A stretch of DNA of 64,000 nucleotides from Flavobacterium sp. LHD-85. Its GTDB lineage: Bacteria; Bacteroidota; Bacteroidia; Flavobacteriales; Flavobacteriaceae. The number at the start of each line of letters is the position of its first letter. Within the stretch, counting starts at the first letter, position 1. Made by a program: the position numbers and the translations under genes. Of the stretch, positions 9,385 to 17,902 are shown one piece after another. The stretch is taken from the NCBI RefSeq assembly GCF_030929595.1, contig NZ_JAVFVR010000008.1, positions 186,001 to 250,000 of the forward strand, given 5' to 3'. The notes below the pieces were generated by a model that saw nothing but the letters and a program-made list of their open reading frames with translations, was not told the DNA's origin and ran no database searches.

Positions 9385-10477
9385 GTTGCAAAAACTATTA
9401 AAAGTTTTATTAGTAGCGCTTTCGCTGAGTTTATTCTCTTGCGGACAAAAAGAAAATAAAGATCAGCAAAACGGAAAATTCACTTTTGGTGTTTGGACAA
9501 CTGCTGATGCTAAAAAATCGGATGCAGATTATTCAAAAGAATTCAAAAAATACAAAGACGGCGGAATTGACGAAGTTTTAATTAACACGCAAACCGATCC
9601 GAAACTATTAGCAAGATTAGTTCCGCTTGCAAAAAAAGAAGGACTAAAAGTTCACGCTTGGATTATGGCAATGAACCGTCCAAATGATTCAGTTGCTTTA
9701 CAGCATCCAGATTGGTATCAGGTTAGCAAAGAAGGAAAATCTTGTTTTGATAATCGTCCTTATGTAGATTATTACCAATGGCTTTGCCCAACTAAAGAAG
9801 AATCCAGAAATCACGTTTTAGGGTTAGTGGAAGGTTTGGCAAAAGTAGAAGGAATTGAAAGCGTACATCTAGATTACATTCGTTTCCCAGATATTTTCCT
9901 GCCAATCAGTTTATTGCCAAAATACAACTTAGTTCAAGATGTAGAATTGCCACAATTTGATTTCTGTTATTGTGATGCCTGCGTAAGTAAATTCGAAAAA
10001 GAACATCATAAAAATCCAAAAAATAGCCACAACACTTCAATTGATATGGAGTGGAAAAACTTCAGATTAAATGCAGTAAAAGCTGTAGTTGACGATGCGT
10101 ATAAAATTGCTCATAAACATAATAAGAAATTAACAGCAGCCGTATTTCCTTATCCAGAAATGGCAGATCACATGGTTCGCCAACGTTGGGATAAATGGAA
10201 TATTGACGAAGTATATCCAATGATTTATCATAGTTTTTATGATGAAGAAATTGACTGGGTAGGTTACGCAACCAAACAAGGTGTAGCCGATTTAGAAGGA
10301 AAACCGACAAAAGTAAATACAGGAATTTATATTCCGGGATTAAAATCGGATGCAGAATTGAAAGAAGCCATTTTACTGGCTAAGAAAAATGGCGCAACTG
10401 GAGTTTCTTTTTTTGACGGAAACGCCTTATCAGATAGTAATTTGAAAACAATTGCAGCCGTAAAAGCAGCCTTGTAG
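9359..10477 (+). CDS. GHL10-like TIM-barrel lipoprotein, putative glycoside hydrolase
   Basis: The 372-residue protein has a lipoprotein signal ending LFSCG. A (beta/alpha)8-type domain follows, resembling the glycosyl-hydrolase-like family 10/DUF4015 group. Conserved-looking acidic motifs are VHLDYIRFPD (about 174-183) and IDEVYPMIYH (about 282-291), plus a CYCDACVSKF cysteine patch. The ATG at 9359 overlaps the previous gene by 26 bp; a TTG at 9386 just after that gene's stop is an alternative start and gives a more typical lipoprotein signal. The activity is unknown. In this locus it is the only barrel protein without an assigned step, and no endoglycosidase is otherwise visible, so it is a candidate for the missing core-cutting enzyme (inference). 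Confidence 0.75.
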   Translation: MVKLLRTNKLQKLLKVLLVALSLSLFSCGQKENKDQQNGKFTFGVWTTADAKKSDADYSKEFKKYKDGGIDEVLINTQTDPKLLARLVPLAKKEGLKVHAWIMAMNRPNDSVALQHPDWYQVSKEGKSCFDNRPYVDYYQWLCPTKEESRNHVLGLVEGLAKVEGIESVHLDYIRFPDIFLPISLLPKYNLVQDVELPQFDFCYCDACVSKFEKEHHKNPKNSHNTSIDMEWKNFRLNAVKAVVDDAYKIAHKHNKKLTAAVFPYPEMADHMVRQRWDKWNIDEVYPMIYHSFYDEEIDWVGYATKQGVADLEGKPTKVNTGIYIPGLKSDAELKEAILLAKKNGATGVSFFDGNALSDSNLKTIAAVKAAL

Positions 10478-10567
10478 TCGATTTTACTGGGATTAAAAAG
10501 TATTACTGATTAATTTAGCAACATCAAGAATATTTTATTTTTGAAAGTTGAATTAAAACCAAAAGAC

Positions 10568-11590
10568 ATGTCAAATAGAAGAGATTTTATAAAGAAAACC
10601 ACTCTAGGCACTTTAGCCATAAGTTCTGTTTTGGGCGTAAGCGGATTTGCAGCCAATCATGAAAATGAGCCAGAAGTAGAATCAAAAGAAAAAAAACAGA
10701 CAAAACCGATTATCATCTCGACATGGAATCACGGTTTGCCTGCTAATAAAGAATCTTGGAAAAACCTAAAAGAAGGAAAATCAGCATTAGATGCCATCGA
10801 AGCTGGAATGAAAATACCTGAAGCTGATCCGAATGTACGCAGTGTGGGTTATGGAGGATATCCAGATCGCGAAGGAAAAGTGACTCTTGATGCTTGTATC
10901 ATGGATCATAATAGTAATTGTGGTTCTGTTTGTTTCTTACAAGGAATCATGCACCCAATTTCTGTTGCAAAAAGAGTGCTTCAAAATACACCTCACGTAA
11001 TGTTAGCAGGGCAAGGCGCTTTGCAATTTGCTTTGTCTGAAGGCTTTAAAGAAGAAAATTTATTGACTCCAGAATCTGAAAAGGATTGGAAAAAATGGCT
11101 GGAAGATTCTAAATACAAGCCAGTTATTAATATAGAAAATCACGATACCATAAGCATGCTAATGTTAGACCAAGATGGCAACCTTTCTGGAGGATGTACC
11201 ACGAGCGGTGCAGCTTGGAAAATGCACGGACGCGTCGGTGACTCCCCAATAATCGGCGCGGGTCTTTTCTTGGATAACGAAGTGGGAGCAGCTGCTGCAA
11301 CTGGTTTGGGAGAAGCGGTTATTAGAACTGCAGGAAGCGCAATGGTAGTCGAATTAATGCGTCAGGGAAAATCTCCTTTTGAGGCTTGTAAAGAAATCAC
11401 AGAACGTATTTACAACAAACATAAAAACCACAAAGACATGGAATACCTACAAGTTGGTTTTATTGCGTTGAATAAAAACGGTGATTACGCAGGTTACAGC
11501 TTAAGATCAGGATTTAATTACGCCGTTTCTGATGACGTAAAAGGCCACAGAATGGAAGACGCGAAGTTTAAAATGTCTTGGGATAAATAA
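10568..11590 (+). CDS. N4-(beta-N-acetylglucosaminyl)-L-asparaginase (glycosylasparaginase), Tat-exported
   Basis: The 340-residue protein is an Ntn-hydrolase precursor. NHDTISML contains Thr194, the expected autoproteolysis site and N-terminal nucleophile, followed by GGCTTSGAAWKMHGRVGDSPIIGAG and GAAAATGLGE patches characteristic of the bacterial enzyme. It hydrolyses the amide bond between GlcNAc and asparagine, the last step of N-glycoprotein breakdown. I start at ATG 10568 rather than TTG 10541 because MSNRRDFIKKTT is then a proper twin-arginine signal, so the protein is probably exported folded to the periplasm. It follows the GHL10-like gene by 90 bp. Its presence is the strongest single clue that the locus handles N-linked glycopeptides. 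Confidence 0.92.
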   Translation: MSNRRDFIKKTTLGTLAISSVLGVSGFAANHENEPEVESKEKKQTKPIIISTWNHGLPANKESWKNLKEGKSALDAIEAGMKIPEADPNVRSVGYGGYPDREGKVTLDACIMDHNSNCGSVCFLQGIMHPISVAKRVLQNTPHVMLAGQGALQFALSEGFKEENLLTPESEKDWKKWLEDSKYKPVINIENHDTISMLMLDQDGNLSGGCTTSGAAWKMHGRVGDSPIIGAGLFLDNEVGAAAATGLGEAVIRTAGSAMVVELMRQGKSPFEACKEITERIYNKHKNHKDMEYLQVGFIALNKNGDYAGYSLRSGFNYAVSDDVKGHRMEDAKFKMSWDK

Positions 11591-11603
11591 TTATCACGTT
11601 TAG

Positions 11604-11636
11604 AACTTTGTCAAAGTTTCAAACTTTGACAAAGTT
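11604..11636. repeat. AACTTTGTCAAAGTTT palindromic hairpin
   Basis: Sixteen-base arms (11604-11619 and 11621-11636) pair perfectly around one base. Close relatives lie at 14244-14276 and, in weaker form, at 42742-42774. It sits just after the glycosylasparaginase stop and could also act as a transcription or RNA-end signal. Confidence 0.75.
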
Positions 11637-11648
11637 TTATGACACTGT

Positions 11649-11752
11649 TTTGTCATTCCGAGGAACGAGGAATCACACTCGGGATTCGACAAAGATTGGC
11701 GACATTCTGTGAGGAGTTTCTAGTGTGATTCCTCGTTCCTCGGAATGACAAA
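11649..11752. repeat. Perfect 31-bp inverted repeat
   Basis: The arms 11649-11679 and 11722-11752 are exact reverse complements and contain GTCATTCCGAGGAACGAGG. The 42-bp centre is non-coding. It is between the glycosylasparaginase and GH20 genes. Such a perfect long stem suggests a recently mobile or RNA-forming palindromic repeat. Confidence 0.85.
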
Positions 11753-11822
11753 CAAAAACTAAAAAACTATATCTCTAAAAGTAGCTTTATAAGTAACTTT
11801 TAGAGAAACCAAAAAACAAAGA

Positions 11823-14135
11823 ATGAAAAAATTACTATTTCTATTAACCCTAATCTCTTCAATTTTCTCGGCAAATGCGCAGAAAATTTATACGGAAAGC
11901 GATATTCGCATCATTCCGAAACCGACTCAGACTCTTATCAAAACAGGTATTTTTGAATTTACAAAAGATACAAAGTTTGTGGTAAACGGTGATTTCCAAA
12001 AAGATGCTGCCAATGCTTTGGCTTCTAAATTTGGGACTGCTGCAGGGTGGAAGCCAGAAGTTACTACAAAAGCTCCTGCGAGTAATTATGTTTTATTAAA
12101 AACAGATCCGAACTTAAAAAATGAAGCTTACGTTTTAGATGTTAATCCAACTAATATTGTTATTTCTGCAAAAGGGAATAATGGTTTTTTATACGCTTTA
12201 GAAAGCATCAGACAATTACTTCCTGAAGCAATTGAAAGCCAGTTTGTGATTACTTCTGCAAAATGGCAAATTCCAAGTGTGACCATTAATGATGAACCTC
12301 GTTTTAAATGGAGAGGTCTAATGTTGGATTTGTCACGTCATTTCTTTGATAAAAATTATGTTTTAGCTACAATCGATCGTTTGGCAGCACATAAAATGAA
12401 TGTTCTGCATATGCATTTAGTTGACGATCAGGGTTGGAGAATTGAAATTAAAAAATATCCAAAACTAACAGAAGTTGGTGCTTGGAGAGTAGATCAGGAA
12501 AATGTTTCTTGGAATGCTAGATTAACGACAAATCCTGATGAAAAAGGAACTTACGGAGGTTTTTTTACGCAAGATGAATTAAGAGAAATCGTAAAATATG
12601 CAGCGAAAAAAGGAGTTGAAGTAATTCCAGAAATCGAAATGCCGGCTCACGTGAGCAGCGCTATTGCGGCTTATCCAGAATTGGCTTGTTTCAATCAGAG
12701 AATTGGGGTTCCGTCTGGTGGGGTTTGGCCTTTGACAGATATTTATTGTGCAGGAAAAGAAACGACTTTTGAATTTTTGCAAAATGTAATTGATGAAGTA
12801 ATCACGATTTTCCCTTCAAAATATATCCACATTGGCGGTGATGAAGCGACTAAAACCAATTGGGCAAAATGTCCGCATTGCCAAAAAAGAATCAAAGATG
12901 AGCGTTTGAAAAGTGTTGACGAATTACAAAGTTATTTTGTAAAACGCATGGAAAAATACATCAACTCAAAAGGTAAGAAAGTTATCGGTTGGGACGAAAT
13001 TTTAGAAGGCGGTTTAGCTCCAGATGCAACCGTGATGAGCTGGAGAGGTATGAAAGGCGGAATCGAAGCAGCAGATCAAGGTCACGATGTAATTATGACA
13101 CCAGAAACTCCTTGCTATTTCAACTTTTACCAAGGACCTCAAAACGAAGAACCTTTAGCTTTTGATGCTTATAATCCGTTAAGCGAAGTGTATAAATTTG
13201 ATCCTGTAGTTTCAACTATGACGCCACAGGAAGCTGCGCATGTTTTAGGAGGACAAGCCAATTTATGGGCAGAACATATCGCTGGTCCAAAAGATTCTGA
13301 ATATATGATTTTTCCAAGATTAGCGGCTTTGTCTGAAACTTTATGGAGTCCGAAAGAGAAGCGCAATTGGAACGATTTTACGTTAAGATTGTTTTCAATG
13401 TTCAAACGTTACGATTATCAAGGATTAAATTATGCGAAAAGCGCTTATTTGGTAACGGCTTCTTCAACAGCAGATTTGGCCAATAAACAAGTGAAAGTGG
13501 AATTGAAAAATGAATTTCCAAATCCAGATATCCGCTATGTTTTAGGAAACCAAAGTATTGATCATCACGCAATAAAATATACAAGCCCAATTGAAATAAA
13601 AGAAACTACAGTTTTAAAAGCTTCTTTATTTCAAGACGAAAAACCAGTTGGAAAAATATTTACAGATACTATTGTTTTCCATAAAGGATTTGCGAAAAAA
13701 GTAAAATACTTAACGCCTTTTAATGATAATTATAAAGGTGATGCCAATACTATGGTAAACAGTATTAGAGGAAGCAAAAATTTTCATGACGGACAATGGC
13801 AAGCTTGGCTGGTTAATGATATGGAATTGGTAATTGATCTTGAAAAAGTAGAAAGTATAGAACAAGTTACAGTTGGGGCTTTAGAAAGTCAAGGTGCCGG
13901 AGTTAATTTCCCAATTCAAGTGAAAGTATTGATTTCTACAGATGGAATTAAATACACTCAAGTTGGAAAAATAACACGTGCGTATGCAGTAAATGCAGTT
14001 CCAGAGTTGAAAGATTTCAAAATCAATTTCCAAAAACAAAATGCACGTTTTGTAAAAGTAATCGGAGGCAACTTAAAGAAAAGTCCAAAAGGAGAAAGCT
14101 CTTGGTTGTTTGTGGATGAGATTTTGGTGAATTAA
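11823..14135 (+). CDS. GH20 beta-N-acetylhexosaminidase
   Basis: The 770-residue secreted enzyme has a signal peptide ending SANAQ, a GH20b N-terminal domain (about 28-155), and the catalytic barrel (about 158-510). The barrel has HIGGDEATKTNW with the Asp340-Glu341 pair of the substrate-assisted mechanism, preceded by HLVDDQGWR and EIEMPAH. The C-terminal part holds a chitobiase-like and an F5/8-type (discoidin-like) carbohydrate-binding region near 630-770. It removes terminal beta-GlcNAc or GalNAc, for example the antennary GlcNAc of complex N-glycans. A non-coding stretch of two palindromes precedes it, so it may have its own promoter; I could not identify a clear one. Confidence 0.93.
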   Translation: MKKLLFLLTLISSIFSANAQKIYTESDIRIIPKPTQTLIKTGIFEFTKDTKFVVNGDFQKDAANALASKFGTAAGWKPEVTTKAPASNYVLLKTDPNLKNEAYVLDVNPTNIVISAKGNNGFLYALESIRQLLPEAIESQFVITSAKWQIPSVTINDEPRFKWRGLMLDLSRHFFDKNYVLATIDRLAAHKMNVLHMHLVDDQGWRIEIKKYPKLTEVGAWRVDQENVSWNARLTTNPDEKGTYGGFFTQDELREIVKYAAKKGVEVIPEIEMPAHVSSAIAAYPELACFNQRIGVPSGGVWPLTDIYCAGKETTFEFLQNVIDEVITIFPSKYIHIGGDEATKTNWAKCPHCQKRIKDERLKSVDELQSYFVKRMEKYINSKGKKVIGWDEILEGGLAPDATVMSWRGMKGGIEAADQGHDVIMTPETPCYFNFYQGPQNEEPLAFDAYNPLSEVYKFDPVVSTMTPQEAAHVLGGQANLWAEHIAGPKDSEYMIFPRLAALSETLWSPKEKRNWNDFTLRLFSMFKRYDYQGLNYAKSAYLVTASSTADLANKQVKVELKNEFPNPDIRYVLGNQSIDHHAIKYTSPIEIKETTVLKASLFQDEKPVGKIFTDTIVFHKGFAKKVKYLTPFNDNYKGDANTMVNSIRGSKNFHDGQWQAWLVNDMELVIDLEKVESIEQVTVGALESQGAGVNFPIQVKVLISTDGIKYTQVGKITRAYAVNAVPELKDFKINFQKQNARFVKVIGGNLKKSPKGESSWLFVDEILVN

Positions 14136-14141
14136 ATATTT

Positions 14142-14240
14142 TTAAACACATAGAAACATAGATTTTTTTGTTTTGAAACTTGGTAAATGAGTTTAGAAAG
14201 AAACTAGTTTCTAACACATAGTTTAACGTGAAATGCTTGT
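14142..14240. repeat. Copy 2 of the AACACATAGAAACATAG element, truncated
   Basis: The left end (14142-14161) and the internal GAAACTAGTTTCTAACACATAG and GTGAAATGCTT segments are present. The right inverted end CTATGTTTCTATGTG is missing; the sequence runs instead into an AGCTTTGTCAAAG hairpin. It lies between GH20 and GH35. Confidence 0.75.
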
Positions 14241-14243
14241 GAC

Positions 14244-14276
14244 AGCTTTGTCAAAGTTTCAAATTTTGACAAAGCT
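14244..14276. repeat. AGCTTTGTCAAAGTTT palindromic hairpin
   Basis: Arms 14244-14259 and 14261-14276 pair with one mismatch. It is a close relative of the hairpin at 11604-11636, and abuts the truncated repeat copy just before GH35. Confidence 0.7.
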
Positions 14277-14288
14277 TTAAAGTCATAA

Positions 14289-16160
14289 ATGTATAATCTG
14301 AAAAAAATGAATAAGATATTATTTAAGCTCGGAGTATTATTGATTTGCTTGATGCCGTTTTTTACAAACGCTCAAACAAAAGGATTTTCTATAGCTAATG
14401 GAGAATTTCAAAAAGATGGAAAAACTATAAAAATACATTCGGGAGAAATGCATTATGAGCGTATTCCTAAAGAATATTGGAGACATCGATTGCAAATGCT
14501 TAAAGCTATGGGATTGAATACCGTGGCAACTTATGTATTTTGGAATTATCATGAAATTGAGCCAGGTGTATGGGATTTTAAAACGGGAAATAGAGATTTG
14601 GCAGAGTTTTTACGTATTGCTAAAAGCGAAGGATTGTATGTAATTCTTAGACCAGGGCCGTATGCATGTGGTGAATGGGAATTTGGAGGATATCCTTGGT
14701 GGCTGCAAAATAATCCAGATTTAGTAATTCGCACGAATAACAAAGCATTTTTGGAAGCTTGTAAATCGTATCTAGAAAATTTGTACGCAGTAGTAAAAGG
14801 AAATTTTGCTAATCAGGGAGGCCCAATTATTATGGTTCAGGCTGAAAATGAATTTGGTTCTTATGTTTCTCAAAGAACCGATATTAGTGCTGAAGATCAT
14901 AAAGCATACAAAACAGCCATTTACAATATGCTTAAAGAAACGGGATTCCCAGAGCCTTTTTTTACTTCTGACGGTACTTGGTTGTTTGAAGGAGGTGCTG
15001 TTGAAGGCGTGTTACCAACCGCAAATGGAGAATCAAATATAGAAAATTTAAAAAAACAGGTTGATAAATTCCATAAAGGACAAGGACCTTATATGGTCGC
15101 TGAGTTTTATTCTGGCTGGTTGGATCATTGGGCAGAACCATTTATTAAAATTGGATCTGAGGAGATTGCAAGCCAGACTAAAAAGTACCTTGATGCTGGG
15201 GTTTCTTTTAATTATTATATGGTGCACGGTGGGACTAATTTCGGATTTACCTCTGGAGCAAATTATAATGAAGAAAGTGATATTCAGCCGGATATTACAA
15301 GCTATGATTATGATGCGCCTATTAGCGAAGCAGGTTGGGCAACACCAAAATTCATGGCTATTCGTGAAGTAATGCAAAAATATTCTAAAACAAAATTAGC
15401 ACCAATTCCAGAGAAAATACCAGTTGTAAAATATCCTAATCAGCCTGTCAAATCAAGTATGGATGTTTTAAGCTGGATCAAAAAAGAAAAAGCGGTTGTA
15501 AATGATCAACCTTTAACTTTTGAAAAGTTAGGTCAGGGAAATGGATATGTTTTGTATCGAAAAAGATTTACGCAGCCAATTTCTTCTGGCAAATTGAAAA
15601 TCGAGGGATTGAGAGACTTTGCTACCGTTTATGTAAATGGAGTTAAGGTGGGTGAATTGAATAGAGTTTTCAAAAATTATGAGTTGACAATTTCTATTCC
15701 TTTTAACGGTATTTTAGAAATTCTAGTTGAAAATATGGGACGTATTAATTACGGAGCCGAAATAGTACATAACACTAAAGGTATTATTTCTCCTGTTTTC
15801 ATTAATGAATATGAAATTAGTGGTGGATGGGAAATGTATAAAATGCCAATGAATGAAGTTCCAGCTATTAAGAATGAAACGGTAAAATCTGGACGCCCAG
15901 TTTTATATGAAGCTACAGTAAACATTGATAAACCAGCCGATACTTTTCTTGATATGACCAATTGGGGAAAGGGAATTGTATTTGTTAACGGCCACAATTT
16001 GGGTCGCTACTGGAAAGTAGGACCGCAACAAACGCTTTATGTGCCAGGATGTTGGTTGAAAGCGGGTGAGAATAAGTTTGTGGTATTGGAGCAGCTTAAT
16101 GAAAACACTCCAAAAGAATTAACTTTTACAGATCAGCCGATACTTGAAAAATTAAATTAA
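14289..16160 (+). CDS. GH35 beta-galactosidase
   Basis: The 623-residue secreted protein has a signal peptide ending FTNAQ and the GH35 barrel: SGEMHYERIPKEYW, LRPGPYACGEWEFGG, VQAENEFGSY with acid/base Glu188, and MVAEFYSGWLDHW with nucleophile Glu272. Beta-sandwich domains follow (about 390-620). It removes terminal beta-galactose; many GH35 enzymes prefer beta-1,3 or beta-1,4 linkages. In this locus it could strip galactose from N-glycan antennae. An in-frame ATG at 14307 (MNKILFKLG) gives a more usual signal peptide and may be the true start. A repeat element separates it from the GH29 gene downstream. Confidence 0.93.
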   Translation: MYNLKKMNKILFKLGVLLICLMPFFTNAQTKGFSIANGEFQKDGKTIKIHSGEMHYERIPKEYWRHRLQMLKAMGLNTVATYVFWNYHEIEPGVWDFKTGNRDLAEFLRIAKSEGLYVILRPGPYACGEWEFGGYPWWLQNNPDLVIRTNNKAFLEACKSYLENLYAVVKGNFANQGGPIIMVQAENEFGSYVSQRTDISAEDHKAYKTAIYNMLKETGFPEPFFTSDGTWLFEGGAVEGVLPTANGESNIENLKKQVDKFHKGQGPYMVAEFYSGWLDHWAEPFIKIGSEEIASQTKKYLDAGVSFNYYMVHGGTNFGFTSGANYNEESDIQPDITSYDYDAPISEAGWATPKFMAIREVMQKYSKTKLAPIPEKIPVVKYPNQPVKSSMDVLSWIKKEKAVVNDQPLTFEKLGQGNGYVLYRKRFTQPISSGKLKIEGLRDFATVYVNGVKVGELNRVFKNYELTISIPFNGILEILVENMGRINYGAEIVHNTKGIISPVFINEYEISGGWEMYKMPMNEVPAIKNETVKSGRPVLYEATVNIDKPADTFLDMTNWGKGIVFVNGHNLGRYWKVGPQQTLYVPGCWLKAGENKFVVLEQLNENTPKELTFTDQPILEKLN

Positions 16161-16196
16161 GATTAACCCGTTGGATGTAATTAAAAAATAAAAGCA

Positions 16197-16338
16197 TTTT
16201 AACACATAGAGACATAGTTTTTTGTGTCGAAAAAAGAAAATGGAAGAAACAAGTTTCCACGCATAGCTAAACTATGTGCATTTAAACTAGTGAAACGCCT
16301 TTTTTAAGTTTAGTTAAACTATGTTTCTATATGTTGAA
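16197..16338. repeat. Copy 3 of the AACACATAGAAACATAG element
   Basis: The ends AACACATAGAGACATAG (16201-16217) and CTATGTTTCTATATGTT (16319-16335) are inverted copies. The internal AGTGAAACGCCTTTTTT landmark is present at about 16289. The element is about 140 bp, non-coding, and lies between GH35 and GH29. Confidence 0.85.
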
Positions 16339-16415
16339 AATAATTTCACCCAACGAGTAAAGATTACCTATTAAACCAGAAAACAAAGAATAATAAATTA
16401 TAAATTAGATTAAAG

Positions 16416-17900
16416 ATGAAAAAAGGAATATTCATTATCGCCCTTTTATTTTCAGCTCAGATATTCGCTCAGGCGATATATGAAGATGAAAGATACGTAC
16501 CAGAAACTGATCCGTTAGTTTTAAAGAACTTAGACGAATGGCAAGGCAAAAAATTTGGTTTGCTTATGCACTGGGGAACTTACAGCCAGTGGGGTATTGT
16601 AGAATCTTGGTCTATCTGCCCTGAAGATTATGGATGGTGTGAACGTAAAAAAGGAAGTAATCCGTCTAATTATAATGATTATATCAAAGATTACGAAGGA
16701 TTGAGAAAGACCTTTAATCCTGTAAAATTTGATCCTGCAAAATGGGCTAAAGCGGCTAAATATGCTGGAATGAAATACATGGTTTTTACCACCAAACACC
16801 ATGACGGATTCAACATGTATGATACCAAATATTCTGATTATAAGATTACTAGTAAAGATGTTCCTTTTCATACCAATCCTAAAGCAGATGTTTTAAAAGA
16901 AATTTTCAACTCATTTAGAGGAGAAGGCATTTCAACGGGAGCTTATTTCTCAAAACCAGACTGGCATAACGAAAACTATTGGGATCCTTATTTTCCTCCT
17001 TTCGATAGAAACGTAAACTATGATCCTTCTTTATACCCAGAAAAATGGCAAAAATATGTTGATTTCACTCACAACCAAATCTTAGAAATTCTTTCTAACT
17101 ACGGAAAAGTAGATATCTTATGGTTAGATGGAGGATGGGTTAGAAAAAGAGATCAGCAGAACATCAAAGAAAATTACGATGAAAAATTTACTGAAAACGA
17201 ATCTAAAAACGGTTTCATCAAACACAGAGTTGTAGATCAAGATCCAAAAATGGATGAATTGGTTGTAAAAGCGCGTCAGAAACAGCCTGGTTTAATTGTG
17301 GTTGATAGAGCAGTTCACGGTAAAAACCAAAACTATTTAACTCCAGAAGGACGTGTTCCTGCTAAAACATTGCCTTATCCTTGGGAATCTTGTATTCCAG
17401 CTGGTGGTGGATGGTCTTATTCTCCAGGTGCAACTTACATGACTGGTAGACAAGGAATTCACTTATTGATTGATATTGTGGCAAAAGGCGGAAACTTATT
17501 ATTAAACGTTGCTCCAAGTCCGGAAGGAGAATGGGATAAAGGTGCTTACGATTTATTGCAAGCGTATGGAGACTGGATGAAAGTAAACAGCACAGCAATT
17601 TATAACACAAAACCTATTGAGCCTTACAAAGAAGAAAACATTTGTTTTACACAAAATAAAGCAGGTAATGTATTTGCATTTTATTTAGCTAAAGAAGGAG
17701 AAGACAAAATTCCTGCTGAAGTTACTGTAAAAGTTATAAGTCCTAAAAAAGGAACAAAAATTACAATGTTAGGTTCTAAAACGTCTTTAAAATGGACAAA
17801 AGAAGGAAACGGATTTAAAGTTGTTATTCCAGAAAGCTTAAGAAACAATCTTCCTGCAAAAGAAGCGTGGACTTTAAAAATTGAAGCGATCAACAGATAA
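16416..17900 (+). CDS. GH29 alpha-L-fucosidase
   Basis: The 494-residue secreted protein has a signal peptide ending IFAQA. The catalytic barrel carries FGLLMHWGTYSQWG, FTTKHHDGF and VDILWLDGGW, where Asp238 is the expected retaining nucleophile. A small C-terminal beta-domain follows. GH29 enzymes remove alpha-linked fucose from glycoproteins and glycans. Core fucose blocks complete N-glycan breakdown, so this step fits the locus. It is the first gene of a tight trio: GH92 starts 2 bp after its stop and GH3 12 bp after that. The fucose linkage (alpha-1,3, -1,4 or -1,6) is not deducible here. Confidence 0.93.
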   Translation: MKKGIFIIALLFSAQIFAQAIYEDERYVPETDPLVLKNLDEWQGKKFGLLMHWGTYSQWGIVESWSICPEDYGWCERKKGSNPSNYNDYIKDYEGLRKTFNPVKFDPAKWAKAAKYAGMKYMVFTTKHHDGFNMYDTKYSDYKITSKDVPFHTNPKADVLKEIFNSFRGEGISTGAYFSKPDWHNENYWDPYFPPFDRNVNYDPSLYPEKWQKYVDFTHNQILEILSNYGKVDILWLDGGWVRKRDQQNIKENYDEKFTENESKNGFIKHRVVDQDPKMDELVVKARQKQPGLIVVDRAVHGKNQNYLTPEGRVPAKTLPYPWESCIPAGGGWSYSPGATYMTGRQGIHLLIDIVAKGGNLLLNVAPSPEGEWDKGAYDLLQAYGDWMKVNSTAIYNTKPIEPYKEENICFTQNKAGNVFAFYLAKEGEDKIPAEVTVKVISPKKGTKITMLGSKTSLKWTKEGNGFKVVIPESLRNNLPAKEAWTLKIEAINR

Positions 17901-17902
17901 AA

